Of a stretch of DNA of 43,851 nucleotides, positions 1 to 7,215 are shown one piece after another. A program made the translations under genes and the position numbers. The notes below the pieces were generated by a model. It saw only the letters and a program-made list of their open reading frames with translations. It ran no database searches and was not told where the DNA came from. How positions within the stretch are numbered: position 1 is the stretch's first letter; every line of letters starts with the position of its first letter. Origin of the DNA: a virus; IMG/VR virus record IMGVR_UViG_3300010885_047074, positions 1-43,851 of that record. One strand, written 5' to 3'.

Positions 1-715
1 AGTTTCTCTCTTTAGATAAAATATACATCTCTTGCCAATTAATAATTCGGTTAAATTCTTTAGATAATTCTATACCCTTTTCAATAAAATAGCTATCATT
101 TAAACCGCAAGAGTTTGAATTTTTAATACCTTTAGAACGCTCTTTTAGCTTTATTCTTTCTTTTAAGCTAGCTTTTCTGCCTTTTGAGTGATGTACCCAC
201 TCGCCGCTTTTTATTTTGGGGTGAGTGGTTTCTACAGAACCGATAATAATGCCGGTAGTAGCATCTTTTACCACCACTGTACCTTTTCTCGCTTCTGATA
301 TTCGTTGACGACCTTCTGGGGTTTGCCATCCGGTAGTTTCTCTCACTGTTGCAGACTGATGTTTTAACCAGGCGTACCCCATACGGAGAGATTTAGTGAG
401 GCTGTACACTGGCTTACATGTTTTATTTTTATTATATCCATTTAAACAGAATCTTACTGCAAGTATGTCGTTTCTAATATTAAATATTTTCCATCGAAGC
501 ATATGAATAAAAATATGCTCTTCTGGTAGTAGTGTAACAAGATTATTAATCATATCTGTTCCTTCAAGAGATCTTGGAATTATGTGATGTACTTCAACAT
601 ATATGTGATTATTTTTAAGTCTTAAGTCTTTTAGATTTCTTTGCTCAAGCCTAAATCTTGGAGTTGTTTGTCTGCAATAATTAATTAATTTGTCGTGTAT
701 ATTTTTGTAATTCAT
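1..715 (-). CDS. HNH homing endonuclease, free-standing (C-terminus beyond left edge)
   Basis: I translated this frame by hand: it opens with ATG at 715 (MNYKNIHDKLINYC) and stays open to base 1, so at least 238 residues are present and the end lies outside the window. Residues 40-75 carry an HNH core: VEVHHIIPRSLEG, then NNLVTLLPEEH and a further His (IHML), the H-H-N-H metal and catalytic arrangement. The downstream half has a basic DNA-recognition-like tail with GRQRISEARKG, IIGSV and SGEWVHHSKGRKA, a layout common in T4-like phage HNH endonucleases. It starts 41 bases after the stop of the NrdA N-terminal gene that ends inside an intein, so it sits where the endonuclease lies in fractured genes with split inteins. 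Inferred role: a DNA endonuclease that spreads the intein or its own locus. The HNH call is firm; the cleavage target is inference. Confidence 0.85.
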   Translation of the reverse strand, partial: MNYKNIHDKLINYCRQTTPRFRLEQRNLKDLRLKNNHIYVEVHHIIPRSLEGTDMINNLVTLLPEEHIFIHMLRWKIFNIRNDILAVRFCLNGYNKNKTCKPVYSLTKSLRMGYAWLKHQSATVRETTGWQTPEGRQRISEARKGTVVVKDATTGIIIGSVETTHPKIKSGEWVHHSKGRKASLKERIKLKERSKGIKNSNSCGLNDSYFIEKGIELSKEFNRIINWQEMYILSKERN

Positions 716-756
716 AATCTCGTTACATAATTACTTATGCTCTGAGGTCATGGATA

Positions 757-2385
757 TTAAGCGTCTAATACAAGAATATCTGTTACAAGCAGATCTTTTG
801 CTTCCACATACCCTCGATTGTGAGTGTAAATCTTATGTTCTGGGGTGCATTGAATTGTATGACCGGTAGTTTCATCTTCAATTTCAATTAACTCTTCAGA
901 TACACCGGTCTGTGCAAACGCACTAATTAATGAGACTGCATTAGTATCTGCTGCAATATCATATGATCTAATATGTACTGTACCTTCTTGCATATATTTT
1001 TCAAGATCTTTAATTTGAATTGTCAGGTCACCGTATATCGCGGTGCTGATATCAATTAAGGTTTCTCCAACTAAACACAGATTAGTCATAGATACTCTCT
1101 CCAAAAAGGATCCGTGTTCATTGCAATGATCAATATTCATCACATATAGGCGACCAGTTTCAGTACGTTCCTTTACAAATTGAGACATCAAAGAACTGGC
1201 CTTCACTTTTCTCTTATAACGAATATTTTTATCTGATTCATATTTTTCATACAATTCATCAAAATGAGGAAGACCAAACGCTTCTGTCAAATCTGGTACT
1301 TCATGTGAGGAAAACAAAGTGATTGATTCATTTTTCATGAAGCGTTCATAAAAGATCTTGGAAAATTGTATCACATAATCAACTTTACGAACTCGATTGT
1401 CTTCTGTTCCTCCGTTGTTTTTAAGAGATAAAACATCTTCTATTTCATAGTGCCAGAACGGAAAATTTACAGTAGCGCCGCCGCCACGAATTCCGTTTTG
1501 TTGACAACTTTTGACGGTGGCTTCAAATACCTTGAGAAAAGGAATTACTCCAGTGTGAATAACGCTGCCATTTTTAATTTCAGTGCCGATACCGCGAATC
1601 CTTCCAAAATTTAATCCGATTCCGTATCGCTGAGTAGTAGCAAAGCCAGCAGCAGTATTGGAACTAAAAATAGACTCCTTAGTATCATCCACATCAATGA
1701 GGCAACACGACGCATACTGTTTAAGCAAACCGCGGATACCCGCCATTTGGGGTGTGGGTAAATTGATTTTAAATTTACTAAATCGGTCGTAGGCTCTTTT
1801 AACATATTGTAATCGGTTTTCTGGTGGATATTTCATGTAGCTCACCATGGCTGCCATCATATAGGCAAACTGGGGTGTTTCGTAAATTTCTTTGCTCTTA
1901 CGATTTTGAATCAAATATTTATCACACAATTGTTTGAGGCCTGAATATGTAAAGTCATAATCTCTGTTATGAACTATCTTTTCATCTAATTTATCTATTT
2001 CCGCCTTGGTATAGTGTTGAAGAATCTCCGGGTGATATATTTTTCTTTCAACATTGGCTTCTATAAAATCATAAAATTTCGGGGGATTTTTTCCTCCCCA
2101 CACATCTTTACGCAATTGATAACTTAATAACCGAGAAGCTACCCATTGATAATTGGGATTTTCTTCATTAAAAAGATTAATAGCAGATTCTACTAACACT
2201 TTATGGATTTCTTTAGTAGAGATACCATCTACAAGGTTTAATTTGGTATTAATTTCAATGTCTGAAATACTAACACCGGTTATTTCTTGAGTTGCCCATA
2301 TAATAACTTTGTTGATGTTGTCTACATTAAAAGGAACCAAGGTACCATCTCTTTTTCTGACTTTGAGGATATTATTTTCACTCAT
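757..2385 (-). CDS. nrdA: Ribonucleoside-diphosphate reductase alpha subunit, N-terminal part fused to N-half of a split intein
   Basis: Class I ribonucleotide reductase large subunit, which makes deoxyribonucleotides for phage DNA synthesis. Residues 1-95 are an ATP-cone allosteric domain (VRKRDGTLVPFNV near the start). The catalytic barrel follows, with QYASCCLIDVDD holding the first redox Cys and GGGATVNFPFWH. The reading frame reaches the motif SMTNL, where the family continues with the active-site Cys (SNLCLEI in E. coli), and then switches to intein sequence (from residue 437) and stops at 542. The extein part is 436 residues, against about 750-780 for a whole NrdA, so the C-terminal half with the remaining active-site residues must be a separate gene to the left, beyond the HNH gene. 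No frameshift is needed. ATG at 2385 has no Shine-Dalgarno; an AACAACAAACAA leader and a CTAAATAAA box lie upstream. Confidence 0.92.
   Translation of the reverse strand: MSENNILKVRKRDGTLVPFNVDNINKVIIWATQEITGVSISDIEINTKLNLVDGISTKEIHKVLVESAINLFNEENPNYQWVASRLLSYQLRKDVWGGKNPPKFYDFIEANVERKIYHPEILQHYTKAEIDKLDEKIVHNRDYDFTYSGLKQLCDKYLIQNRKSKEIYETPQFAYMMAAMVSYMKYPPENRLQYVKRAYDRFSKFKINLPTPQMAGIRGLLKQYASCCLIDVDDTKESIFSSNTAAGFATTQRYGIGLNFGRIRGIGTEIKNGSVIHTGVIPFLKVFEATVKSCQQNGIRGGGATVNFPFWHYEIEDVLSLKNNGGTEDNRVRKVDYVIQFSKIFYERFMKNESITLFSSHEVPDLTEAFGLPHFDELYEKYESDKNIRYKRKVKASSLMSQFVKERTETGRLYVMNIDHCNEHGSFLERVSMTNLCLVGETLIDISTAIYGDLTIQIKDLEKYMQEGTVHIRSYDIAADTNAVSLISAFAQTGVSEELIEIEDETTGHTIQCTPEHKIYTHNRGYVEAKDLLVTDILVLDA
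760..1077 (-). mobile_element. N-terminal half of a split intein in NrdA
   Basis: Residues 437-542 of the NrdA gene are 106 residues of intein. Block A begins at C437 (CLVGETLIDIS). Block B is near the end (GHTIQCTPEHKIYTHNRGYV), holding the TxxH that catalyses the N-terminal acyl shift. The frame stops about 15 residues after block B (VTDILVLDA, then TAA). Blocks F and G, including the terminal His-Asn, are missing, which is what a naturally split intein N-half looks like. It closely resembles split NrdA/NrdJ inteins from marine metagenomes, which also read CTPxHxxYTxNRGYV and end shortly after. The insertion point is just before the catalytic Cys of NrdA, which would act as the +1 residue. 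The C-half is expected beyond the left edge. Confidence 0.88.
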
Positions 2386-2402
2386 AAAATTATTGTTTGT
2401 TG

Positions 2403-2411
2403 TTTATTTAG
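2403..2411 (-). promoter_or_regulatory. Late-promoter-like box upstream of nrdA
   Basis: Minus-strand CTAAATAAA, 17 bases before the NrdA ATG. It fits the motif found before the structural genes and resembles the T4 late promoter TATAAATA. The bases between the box and the ATG are an unstructured CAACAAACAA run with no Shine-Dalgarno. Confidence 0.35.
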
Positions 2412-2427
2412 ACGGATCAAAGTCCAT

Positions 2428-2796
2428 TCACTTCTTCTTTCTTTTTTTAGATTTTGGTGCAGTTTCTGGGATAAGTTTTTGTACTTCTCTTTTATATATT
2501 TTGTCGGCTAAATGTTTTAAAAATTCAGCAACTTCAAAAGAGGAACAAACGTTGATGATCCTAGATTCTGCATATTTAATGTCTGATTCCGGCCAATCAG
2601 GATACAAGTAGTGGAGTAATTCATGAAAGGCTGTAGGAATTATATCTCTTCTATAATCTAATTCTATGTCAGTCCAGTAACAAAGACCTACAGAATTGTT
2701 CATTTTTCTCAAATTAAAAAATTCTGGAGGTTTAGTTTTGACTAAATCTAAGGTTTTCTCGTAGAGATCTTTAACCTCTTTGTTTGTCAATTTCAT
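2428..2796 (-). CDS. Small HExxH protein, putative zinc metallopeptidase-like
   Basis: A 122-residue protein of unknown function. Residues 58-62 read HELLH inside a helix-like stretch (TAFHELLHYLYPDWPESD), followed by KYAESRI, where E77 could be a third metal ligand. This is the gluzincin-style zinc site HExxH...E. The remainder is small and ends in a lysine-rich tail (KSKKRKKK), which may bind nucleic acid or be disordered. It lies between nrdA and another small lysine-tailed gene on the same strand, with short gaps. It may be an active peptidase or a domesticated metal-binding relative; nothing here shows a substrate. Confidence 0.6.
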   Translation of the reverse strand: MKLTNKEVKDLYEKTLDLVKTKPPEFFNLRKMNNSVGLCYWTDIELDYRRDIIPTAFHELLHYLYPDWPESDIKYAESRIINVCSSFEVAEFLKHLADKIYKREVQKLIPETAPKSKKRKKK

Positions 2797-2803
2797 TGAA
2801 AAA

Positions 2804-3136
2804 TTACTTTTTCTTTTTCTTGATATTGGCTTCTTTGGTTAAGACTGCCTGTGCTGCGGTTTTTTTGGCAGTCTCAAAACGACTCTCTGCAGCTTCAATA
2901 GTGTTACAAGTCCAACCCATGTTTCCCCATTGGGACCCACTAGGATATAGTTCACCGGGTTCAATGTAATTCCCATCAATGGTTATTCCATTATGAGAAG
3001 ATATAATCACTACCTCAAAATGAGGATTCCTGGAGGAAGTAACTGGGTGTCTCTTATAAATTGCAACATTTTCTTCTCTCTTCAGCAGAAGGTGCTTAAA
3101 TCCCTTTTTGATAAACTTTTCTGGTACGAGCTTCAT
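2804..3136 (-). CDS. Hypothetical protein with lysine-rich C-terminus
   Basis: A 110-residue protein I do not recognise. It is predicted to be a mixed alpha/beta fold: a basic N-terminus (MKLVPEKFIKKGFKHLLL), a central beta-rich stretch (HFEVVIISSHNGITIDGNY) and a Gly/Trp-rich loop (GSQWGNMGWTC). It ends in a helix and a run of five lysines. It is the first gene of the short minus-strand group 2428-3136, seven bases before the HExxH gene, and is divergent from the nuclease gene at 3198. Both small genes end in poly-lysine, which suggests a shared setting rather than a known function. Confidence 0.6.
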   Translation of the reverse strand: MKLVPEKFIKKGFKHLLLKREENVAIYKRHPVTSSRNPHFEVVIISSHNGITIDGNYIEPGELYPSGSQWGNMGWTCNTIEAAESRFETAKKTAAQAVLTKEANIKKKKK

Positions 3137-3161
3137 ATAATTATTATCTATGGTTTTGGGT

Positions 3162-3189
3162 TTGATGTCACGAGAAAATGGTGTATCAT
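3162..3189 (+). promoter_or_regulatory. Possible sigma70-type promoter for the nuclease gene
   Basis: In the 61-base divergent gap there is TTGATG, 16 bases, then TATCAT, about 9 bases before the ATG at 3198. This is a moderate match to bacterial -35/-10 boxes. It would again leave almost no leader. Weak evidence, based on pattern only. Confidence 0.25.
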
Positions 3190-3197
3190 TGTGATAT

Positions 3198-4007
3198 ATG
3201 AATTTTAAAGAGTTGGTTCTTTTGGAAAGGGGATTTGAAGATGTAATTTTTTCTGAAAAGGATCATTCTTATAAAATAAGAGGAGAAAAGGCTTACTCTT
3301 CTGTTACTCAACTGTTAAAAAAGTATGAAAAACCTTTTGATACTAAAAAATTGTCGAAGATTGTTGCAAACCGGCAAGGGGTTCTTGAAGAAGATATTGT
3401 ACACTTGTGGGATTTTAAAAGAGATTATGCATGTTTGAAGGGTACTTTGTTCCATTTGTATGTAGAAAATTTCTTACAGAAGAAAAGGTCTCCTTTAAAC
3501 AAAAATGAAATTGAAGATTTTGTTAAAAATCATAGAGAGTATATTACTACAGAGGAATTTTATAATGACATAGCCTCTTATATTTCCAATTTTAATAATT
3601 TTTATGAATGGTGGAAAGCAGATCATATTTTAGTGAGGCCAGAGTTAGTGGTTGGAGATGTTGCTACTGGAGTTTGTGGATGTGTAGATAACCTTTCTTT
3701 GAATTGTAAAACCGGTGAATTGGTTATATTTGATTACAAGAGTAACAAAGAAATTAAACAAAAAAGCAAAGACAGACTTCTGGGTATGTTAAGTCACTTG
3801 GAGGCCACTACATTAGTAAAATATTCACTTCAAATGGCACTTTATTCTGAAATTATAGAAAGAAATACTCCTTTTAAAATTTTTGATAATAAAATTGTTT
3901 GGGTTGGGGGTTCTTCCTATGAATTAATTTCATGTCTTGATATGAGACAAGAGGCTAAAGCTTTACTAAATCAGGTTGAATTGCAAAAAGGTGTTGATAT
4001 AAAATGA
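3198..4007 (+). CDS. PD-(D/E)XK superfamily nuclease (RecB/Cas4-like exonuclease)
   Basis: A 269-residue nuclease of the restriction-endonuclease-like fold. The motifs are in order: KGTLFHLYVENFL (residues 81-93, with the RecB-family His at 86), RPELVVGD (E149), GCVDNL (D164) and LVIFDYKS (D179 and K181). The last two are the metal-binding Asp and catalytic Lys of PD-(D/E)XK. A QMALYSEI helix after the core matches the RecB-type QxxxY motif. Single-domain proteins of this kind are common in T4-like phages and probably act in DNA processing or recombination. The gene starts the plus-strand group 3198-6430; ATG at 3198 has no Shine-Dalgarno. The family assignment is strong; the exact role is unknown. 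Confidence 0.8.
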   Translation: MNFKELVLLERGFEDVIFSEKDHSYKIRGEKAYSSVTQLLKKYEKPFDTKKLSKIVANRQGVLEEDIVHLWDFKRDYACLKGTLFHLYVENFLQKKRSPLNKNEIEDFVKNHREYITTEEFYNDIASYISNFNNFYEWWKADHILVRPELVVGDVATGVCGCVDNLSLNCKTGELVIFDYKSNKEIKQKSKDRLLGMLSHLEATTLVKYSLQMALYSEIIERNTPFKIFDNKIVWVGGSSYELISCLDMRQEAKALLNQVELQKGVDIK

Positions 4008-4029
4008 CAATTCTTTAATATAAAATACT

Positions 4030-4425
4030 ATGAAATTTAAATATACAAACTCTAACAATGAGGAGGCTTTTTTTGAGGCAGTTCCGTTGACTACAGAACT
4101 TTATACAGAGTTGATAGAAATAGACAAAGAATTTCTTCAAAATGTTGCAGAAGGCAAAGAAGTTTTTTTTAAGGATGAGCCCTTGATAGAAGCGGCGAAA
4201 AGTTTGTTAATCTCTTTTGGTAAAGGAAAAGAAATTCAACCTTCTTCTCTTTCAGATACTCATGAAGTTCTATTAGTGACTTCAAAAACAATTCTCAAAG
4301 AGGCAGAAGAATATAAGAAAACCAATTACACACCCAAAAGAATTGTAAGAGATAAAATGATCACTAGTAAGATTAGATCCTTCAAAAAAGAAAAAATGGA
4401 ATTAAATTTTGATTTGGCCCACTAA
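4030..4425 (+). CDS. Hypothetical protein
   Basis: A 131-residue, mostly helical, charged protein I do not recognise. The N-terminal third looks beta-rich (MKFKYTNSNNEEAFFEAVPL); the rest is helices ending in a basic segment (SKIRSFKKEKMELNF). There is no Cys pair, signal peptide or membrane segment. It lies between the nuclease and the acidic scaffold-like gene, 22 bases after the former, and is probably expressed with the late genes. Confidence 0.55.
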   Translation: MKFKYTNSNNEEAFFEAVPLTTELYTELIEIDKEFLQNVAEGKEVFFKDEPLIEAAKSLLISFGKGKEIQPSSLSDTHEVLLVTSKTILKEAEEYKKTNYTPKRIVRDKMITSKIRSFKKEKMELNFDLAH

Positions 4426-4429
4426 AAAG

Positions 4430-4438
4430 GTAAATATT
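4430..4438 (+). promoter_or_regulatory. Late-promoter-like box
   Basis: GTAAATATT, 10 bases before the ATG at 4449, in the only gap between the two flanking genes. It fits the shared STAADTATT motif. Confidence 0.45.
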
Positions 4439-4448
4439 GTTACAACAT

Positions 4449-5330
4449 ATGTCATTGCTCAACGCCTATACACAAATTTTAAATGAAAGTGGAAAAGACC
4501 ACGAAGTTAAAGGAGCCGTAAAAAAGGGTCAAGATTTTGCCTCGGGTTTAAAGGTTAATAAACAAGAAGGACCCAAGGTTGAATCTCCTAAAGAAGATAA
4601 AGAACATTCTGTAGATGGTGAAAACAATGGCGTTCCTAAGAAGTTAGCCAAAGAATCTTCTAATCCCTTTGATGCTATTTACAATAAAATCTTAGCCCAA
4701 GAAAATTGGGAAGCTGAAGAAGAAGCTAACGAACAACCTAACTTTGGATCACCCACTGGTCATGATTCCAACAATATGGAGTTTAGTGGTGACAACTCTT
4801 CCGGAGAGGGTGAAGTTGAATTAACAGATGATTCGGATGAACATCCAATGAGCCAGGTCCTCTCTGCCTTAAAGGCCGCTGTCGAAGCTTTAGAAAAAGT
4901 TATCAGTCCAGAGAGTGGTGAAGAAGGTGAAGGTGAAGAAGAAGAAGGTGAAGAAGGTGAAGAACACGAAGAGGATGAAAGTGACGAAGAAGAAAAAGAA
5001 GAACATCAAGAATTTGGTGAATCAACCGAGGAAGACGACGATGACGATGACGATGAAGATGAAGACGGTGATGTTAAAAAGGAAGAAGTAGATGCTCAAG
5101 TTTTGGGCCATGCTTTAATTGACTTGGAAAAATTGGCAGCCAGCTTAACGAGTCCTAAAAACCAAGTTGTTAAGGGAGCAGTGCCAGTTAATAAAGGAAA
5201 GGCTCAAGTGCCTAAGGGTGTTAAGACAACTCCAAGACCCACAGAATTAAAGGGCAAGGGCGAAAGTCTTCAAAGCAAAAAAGTTGACACTGGTTATGTC
5301 AAGAAAGACAAAAACTGGTACGATCAGTAA
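4449..5330 (+). CDS. Highly acidic protein, candidate prohead core/scaffold
   Basis: A 293-residue protein starting MSLLNAYTQILNES. An in-frame TTG at 4437 would add four residues, but the ATG lies just behind a late-promoter-like box and is preferred. A second, similar helix reads NPFDAIYNKILAQ. Residues 155-220 are almost pure Glu/Asp/Gly (repeated GEEGE, then DDDDDDDED), and the C-terminal 80 residues are basic and Lys/Val-rich. This acidic, low-complexity layout resembles T4 prohead core proteins such as gp67, which are packed in the scaffold and later cleaved. The position in a late block next to the neck gene fits. There is no alignment-level evidence, so the function is inference. Confidence 0.6.
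   Translation: MSLLNAYTQILNESGKDHEVKGAVKKGQDFASGLKVNKQEGPKVESPKEDKEHSVDGENNGVPKKLAKESSNPFDAIYNKILAQENWEAEEEANEQPNFGSPTGHDSNNMEFSGDNSSGEGEVELTDDSDEHPMSQVLSALKAAVEALEKVISPESGEEGEGEEEEGEEGEEHEEDESDEEEKEEHQEFGESTEEDDDDDDDEDEDGDVKKEEVDAQVLGHALIDLEKLAASLTSPKNQVVKGAVPVNKGKAQVPKGVKTTPRPTELKGKGESLQSKKVDTGYVKKDKNWYDQ
4916..5065 (+). repeat. Low-complexity acidic coding repeat
   Basis: Tandem GGTGAAGAA-type units followed by GAC/GAT runs encode Gly-Glu-Glu and poly-Asp inside the scaffold-like gene. The repeat is imperfect and in frame. It could vary in length by slippage. Confidence 0.7.
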
Positions 5331-5350
5331 ATTTGATTAAACAAATTAAA

Positions 5351-5377
5351 AACTCCGCTTAAGCGGAGTTTTTTTTT
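5351..5377 (+). terminator. Rho-independent terminator
   Basis: A perfect 20-base palindrome (AACTCCGCTT/AAGCGGAGTT) is followed directly by a T run to 5377. It lies 20 bases after the acidic gene and just before the late-promoter-like box of the next gene. This is the clearest terminator in the window. The upstream side has A-rich bases, so it may also work weakly in the other direction. Confidence 0.9.
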
Positions 5378-5386
5378 CTAAATATA
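5378..5386 (+). promoter_or_regulatory. Late-promoter-like box
   Basis: CTAAATATA sits right after the terminator T run and 2 bases before the ATG at 5389. A terminator followed at once by a promoter-like box supports a new transcription unit starting here. Confidence 0.5.
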
Positions 5387-5388
5387 TC

Positions 5389-5799
5389 ATGGAAGATAAT
5401 TTTTATTCTTTTTATAAAAAAAATCAGGGACTGCCTTCTGCTTTTACTAAGAGTCACGGTGTTACAAAAAATACCAGAAAACATCATCAGAGTGTCGATA
5501 GACTTGCCAAAATAGGTCATCGCAAAAGTGGTAAGGTTAATTTGGTTGCGGCAAGTGAAAACCAATCCTTAAAAAATCCAGTAGTAAATGCTTTTGCAAA
5601 TTCTAATCGAACTTTTATAAAAGGATTAACTTGGGCAATAGTAAAACCTATACTAGATGCATACAAGATTCAACATGATGTAGAATCTGAAGAGACTTAT
5701 GATAAATCTCTTAATAGAGTTCAATGTAAATTAACCGGTGCTAAAATAATTATTCGTTATATTCCTCAAAACAAAACTTGGGTGCTTTTTAAGAAATAA
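5389..5799 (+). CDS. Hypothetical late protein
   Basis: A 136-residue basic protein I do not recognise. The first 50 residues are rich in His, Lys and Ser (KSHGVTKNTRKHHQSV). The C-terminal half looks like an alpha/beta domain (GLTWAIVKPILDAYK, then KLTGAKIIIRYIPQNKTWVLF). It is the first gene after the terminator and is one base from the gp14-like neck gene, so it is probably a late structural or assembly protein. T4 gp13 is a positional possibility only; I see no sequence match. Confidence 0.55.
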   Translation: MEDNFYSFYKKNQGLPSAFTKSHGVTKNTRKHHQSVDRLAKIGHRKSGKVNLVAASENQSLKNPVVNAFANSNRTFIKGLTWAIVKPILDAYKIQHDVESEETYDKSLNRVQCKLTGAKIIIRYIPQNKTWVLFKK

Positions 5800-5800
5800 T

Positions 5801-6430
5801 ATGGAAACTTTACGTTATCTTAATAAACAACACAACCAATCTGAAAGACAGAACTTTTCAAATTGGTGGAAGGAACAGATTCAAATTAATGGACAGGAAA
5901 TAGTTTATTATAGCAATCAAACCTCTTTATCCGGAAGCAATCCTCTATACGGAGAGCAACCAGACGCGGGGTTCGGAGATGGACATCCTTTGATAGTATT
6001 AGGTAATTTAAACGGTGATTCTGTTTTATTATCTAAATTTGGTTTAATAGCAGACGGTGAATGGTCCGGAGTTCTACACAAAGATACCTATACAACTGTA
6101 TATGGTTTATCTTCTGAACCCAAAAGAGGAGATCTTATGGCGTTAGTTGAATACGGAGTAGATCGAATCAATTATCCTAAAAGAGGAACTACTATATATG
6201 AATTAACAGATGTAGTTGACGAGTTTAAAGGAAATCCTTTGATGGGCCATTACGTGTGGTTTTTTACAGGCAAGAGATATGACTACAGCCAAGAACCACA
6301 CAGTCCTGGTGCTGGTATGGGAAATCTTCCATTAGAAGATAATGATGTTATACAACAAATTGCAGACGAGAATTTTAATTATATAGAAGAAAACCCAGAC
6401 AGTAATACTAGTGTTTACGGTGAATATTAA
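5801..6430 (+). CDS. gp14-like neck protein
   Basis: A 209-residue protein with the motif order of T4 gp14, the neck protein that closes the filled head and joins it to the tail. It has an N-terminal helix with IQINGQEIVYYSNQ (T4: IQQRGIGIYYVPRE), then LYGEQPDAGFGDG (T4: IFGEDPTSKFTDA), LLSKFGL (T4: YSKFGM), PKRGDLMALVEYGVDRINY (T4: PREGDLVYFP...FEINW) and VWFFTGKRYDYSQE (T4: KFIYSGEEI). T4 gp14 is 256 residues, so this is a shorter form. It shares its last 4 bases with the convergent gene on the minus strand. The match is by eye and partial, but the order is right. Confidence 0.65.
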   Translation: METLRYLNKQHNQSERQNFSNWWKEQIQINGQEIVYYSNQTSLSGSNPLYGEQPDAGFGDGHPLIVLGNLNGDSVLLSKFGLIADGEWSGVLHKDTYTTVYGLSSEPKRGDLMALVEYGVDRINYPKRGTTIYELTDVVDEFKGNPLMGHYVWFFTGKRYDYSQEPHSPGAGMGNLPLEDNDVIQQIADENFNYIEENPDSNTSVYGEY

Positions 6431-6437
6431 TATTCAC
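6420..6437. repeat. Perfect palindrome containing both convergent stop codons
   Basis: GTGAATATT/AATATTCAC is an exact 18-base inverted repeat with no spacer. It holds the last codons of both convergent genes, which end in Glu-Tyr-stop on each strand and overlap by 4 bases. Confidence 0.8.
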
Positions 6438-6765
6438 GTAGACTTACATCTATTTCTGGAAACAATGCTTTCATTTCAGAAGAAGCATCTTCATTGTGGC
6501 ATATGTTGATCTTATAATCTTCCATCAAGAGTTTGCGTAAATATATGTCCTGAGTAGACGACATATACTCTCGTATCTCCAGGGGTTTAAATTCAATCTT
6601 ATCTAGCGGAATCTTTTTTTCTGTGGCTTTATCTGCTATAAGATTCACTGCTTCATATAGAGCAATCCACTTTGCCGTGGTTAAAGACTTCTCCTGAGCT
6701 TCGCCCCACCAGTCTAGAGGATTTTGATAGACTTCTGTTTCTTGTTTTGGATTAATGGTCTTCAT
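6427..6765 (-). CDS. Hypothetical protein
   Basis: A 112-residue acidic, helical protein I do not recognise (MKTINPKQETEVYQNP, then WGEAQEKSLTTAKWIALYEAV). There is no membrane segment or metal site beyond a lone Cys-His. It is the last gene of the minus-strand group that includes PhoH, 4 bases after the membrane/zinc-ribbon gene, and converges with the neck gene at a palindromic double stop. Confidence 0.55.
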   Translation of the reverse strand: MKTINPKQETEVYQNPLDWWGEAQEKSLTTAKWIALYEAVNLIADKATEKKIPLDKIEFKPLEIREYMSSTQDIYLRKLLMEDYKINICHNEDASSEMKALFPEIDVSLREY

Positions 6766-6769
6766 ATTA

Positions 6770-7204
6770 TTACTTGGTGGCTGGGCCGGAAATAGTGGGC
6801 GCGGGCATCATAGGATCTGTGAATTCTGTAACTTTAGCAACTACAAAATTAATGTTTACCACATTCTTAGCATCACAATTTTGACACACGAATTCAAAAC
6901 GTTCATTTTGATCCGGAACAAACGTGTTGATGTTAGAGGCATTACACGCCGCACATTCAAGAATAGTTGAAAGGGGTGCTAATTTATCCAATTCCTTTTG
7001 TCGAGTTTGGTGGCTAAAGTAATTGTTGACAGTTCCGGCAATCACGGAAAACAGAATATATTGCATAGCCACTGCCAAGATAAAGGCAGGGAGAAATGGT
7101 TTGCCTGCTAGAACAAAGCCTAATCCAATTAGTGATGAGAGGAAACAAACGGTGGTGGTTGATTTTAAAAATTCAAATAAATTTTTATTAAGATATAGTT
7201 TCAT
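6770..7204 (-). CDS. Two-helix membrane protein with zinc ribbon
   Basis: A 144-residue protein. Two hydrophobic helices at about residues 18-34 and 37-58 (VCFLSSLIGLGFVLAG; LPAFILAVAMQYILFSVIAG) form a hairpin in the inner membrane. A soluble zinc ribbon follows, with Cys pairs at C84/C87 (CAAC) and C107/C110 (CQNC). The tail is Pro/Thr-rich. It lies 4 bases before the previous gene and 11 bases after the next, in one minus-strand operon. No family is recognised; a membrane-anchored metal-binding protein acting on the host envelope or replication site is possible. Confidence 0.65.
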   Translation of the reverse strand: MKLYLNKNLFEFLKSTTTVCFLSSLIGLGFVLAGKPFLPAFILAVAMQYILFSVIAGTVNNYFSHQTRQKELDKLAPLSTILECAACNASNINTFVPDQNERFEFVCQNCDAKNVVNINFVVAKVTEFTDPMMPAPTISGPATK

Positions 7205-7215
7205 TAAGAAACATT

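Noticed and set aside
757-1077. NrdA C-terminal truncation as a frameshift or pseudogene
   Set aside because: The sequence after residue 436 is a recognisable intein N-half with blocks A and B and a clean stop, so a split intein explains it without any lesion.
4916-5065. Tandem repeat as a CRISPR-like array
   Set aside because: The units are in-frame Gly-Glu and Asp codon runs without spacers; it is coding low complexity.
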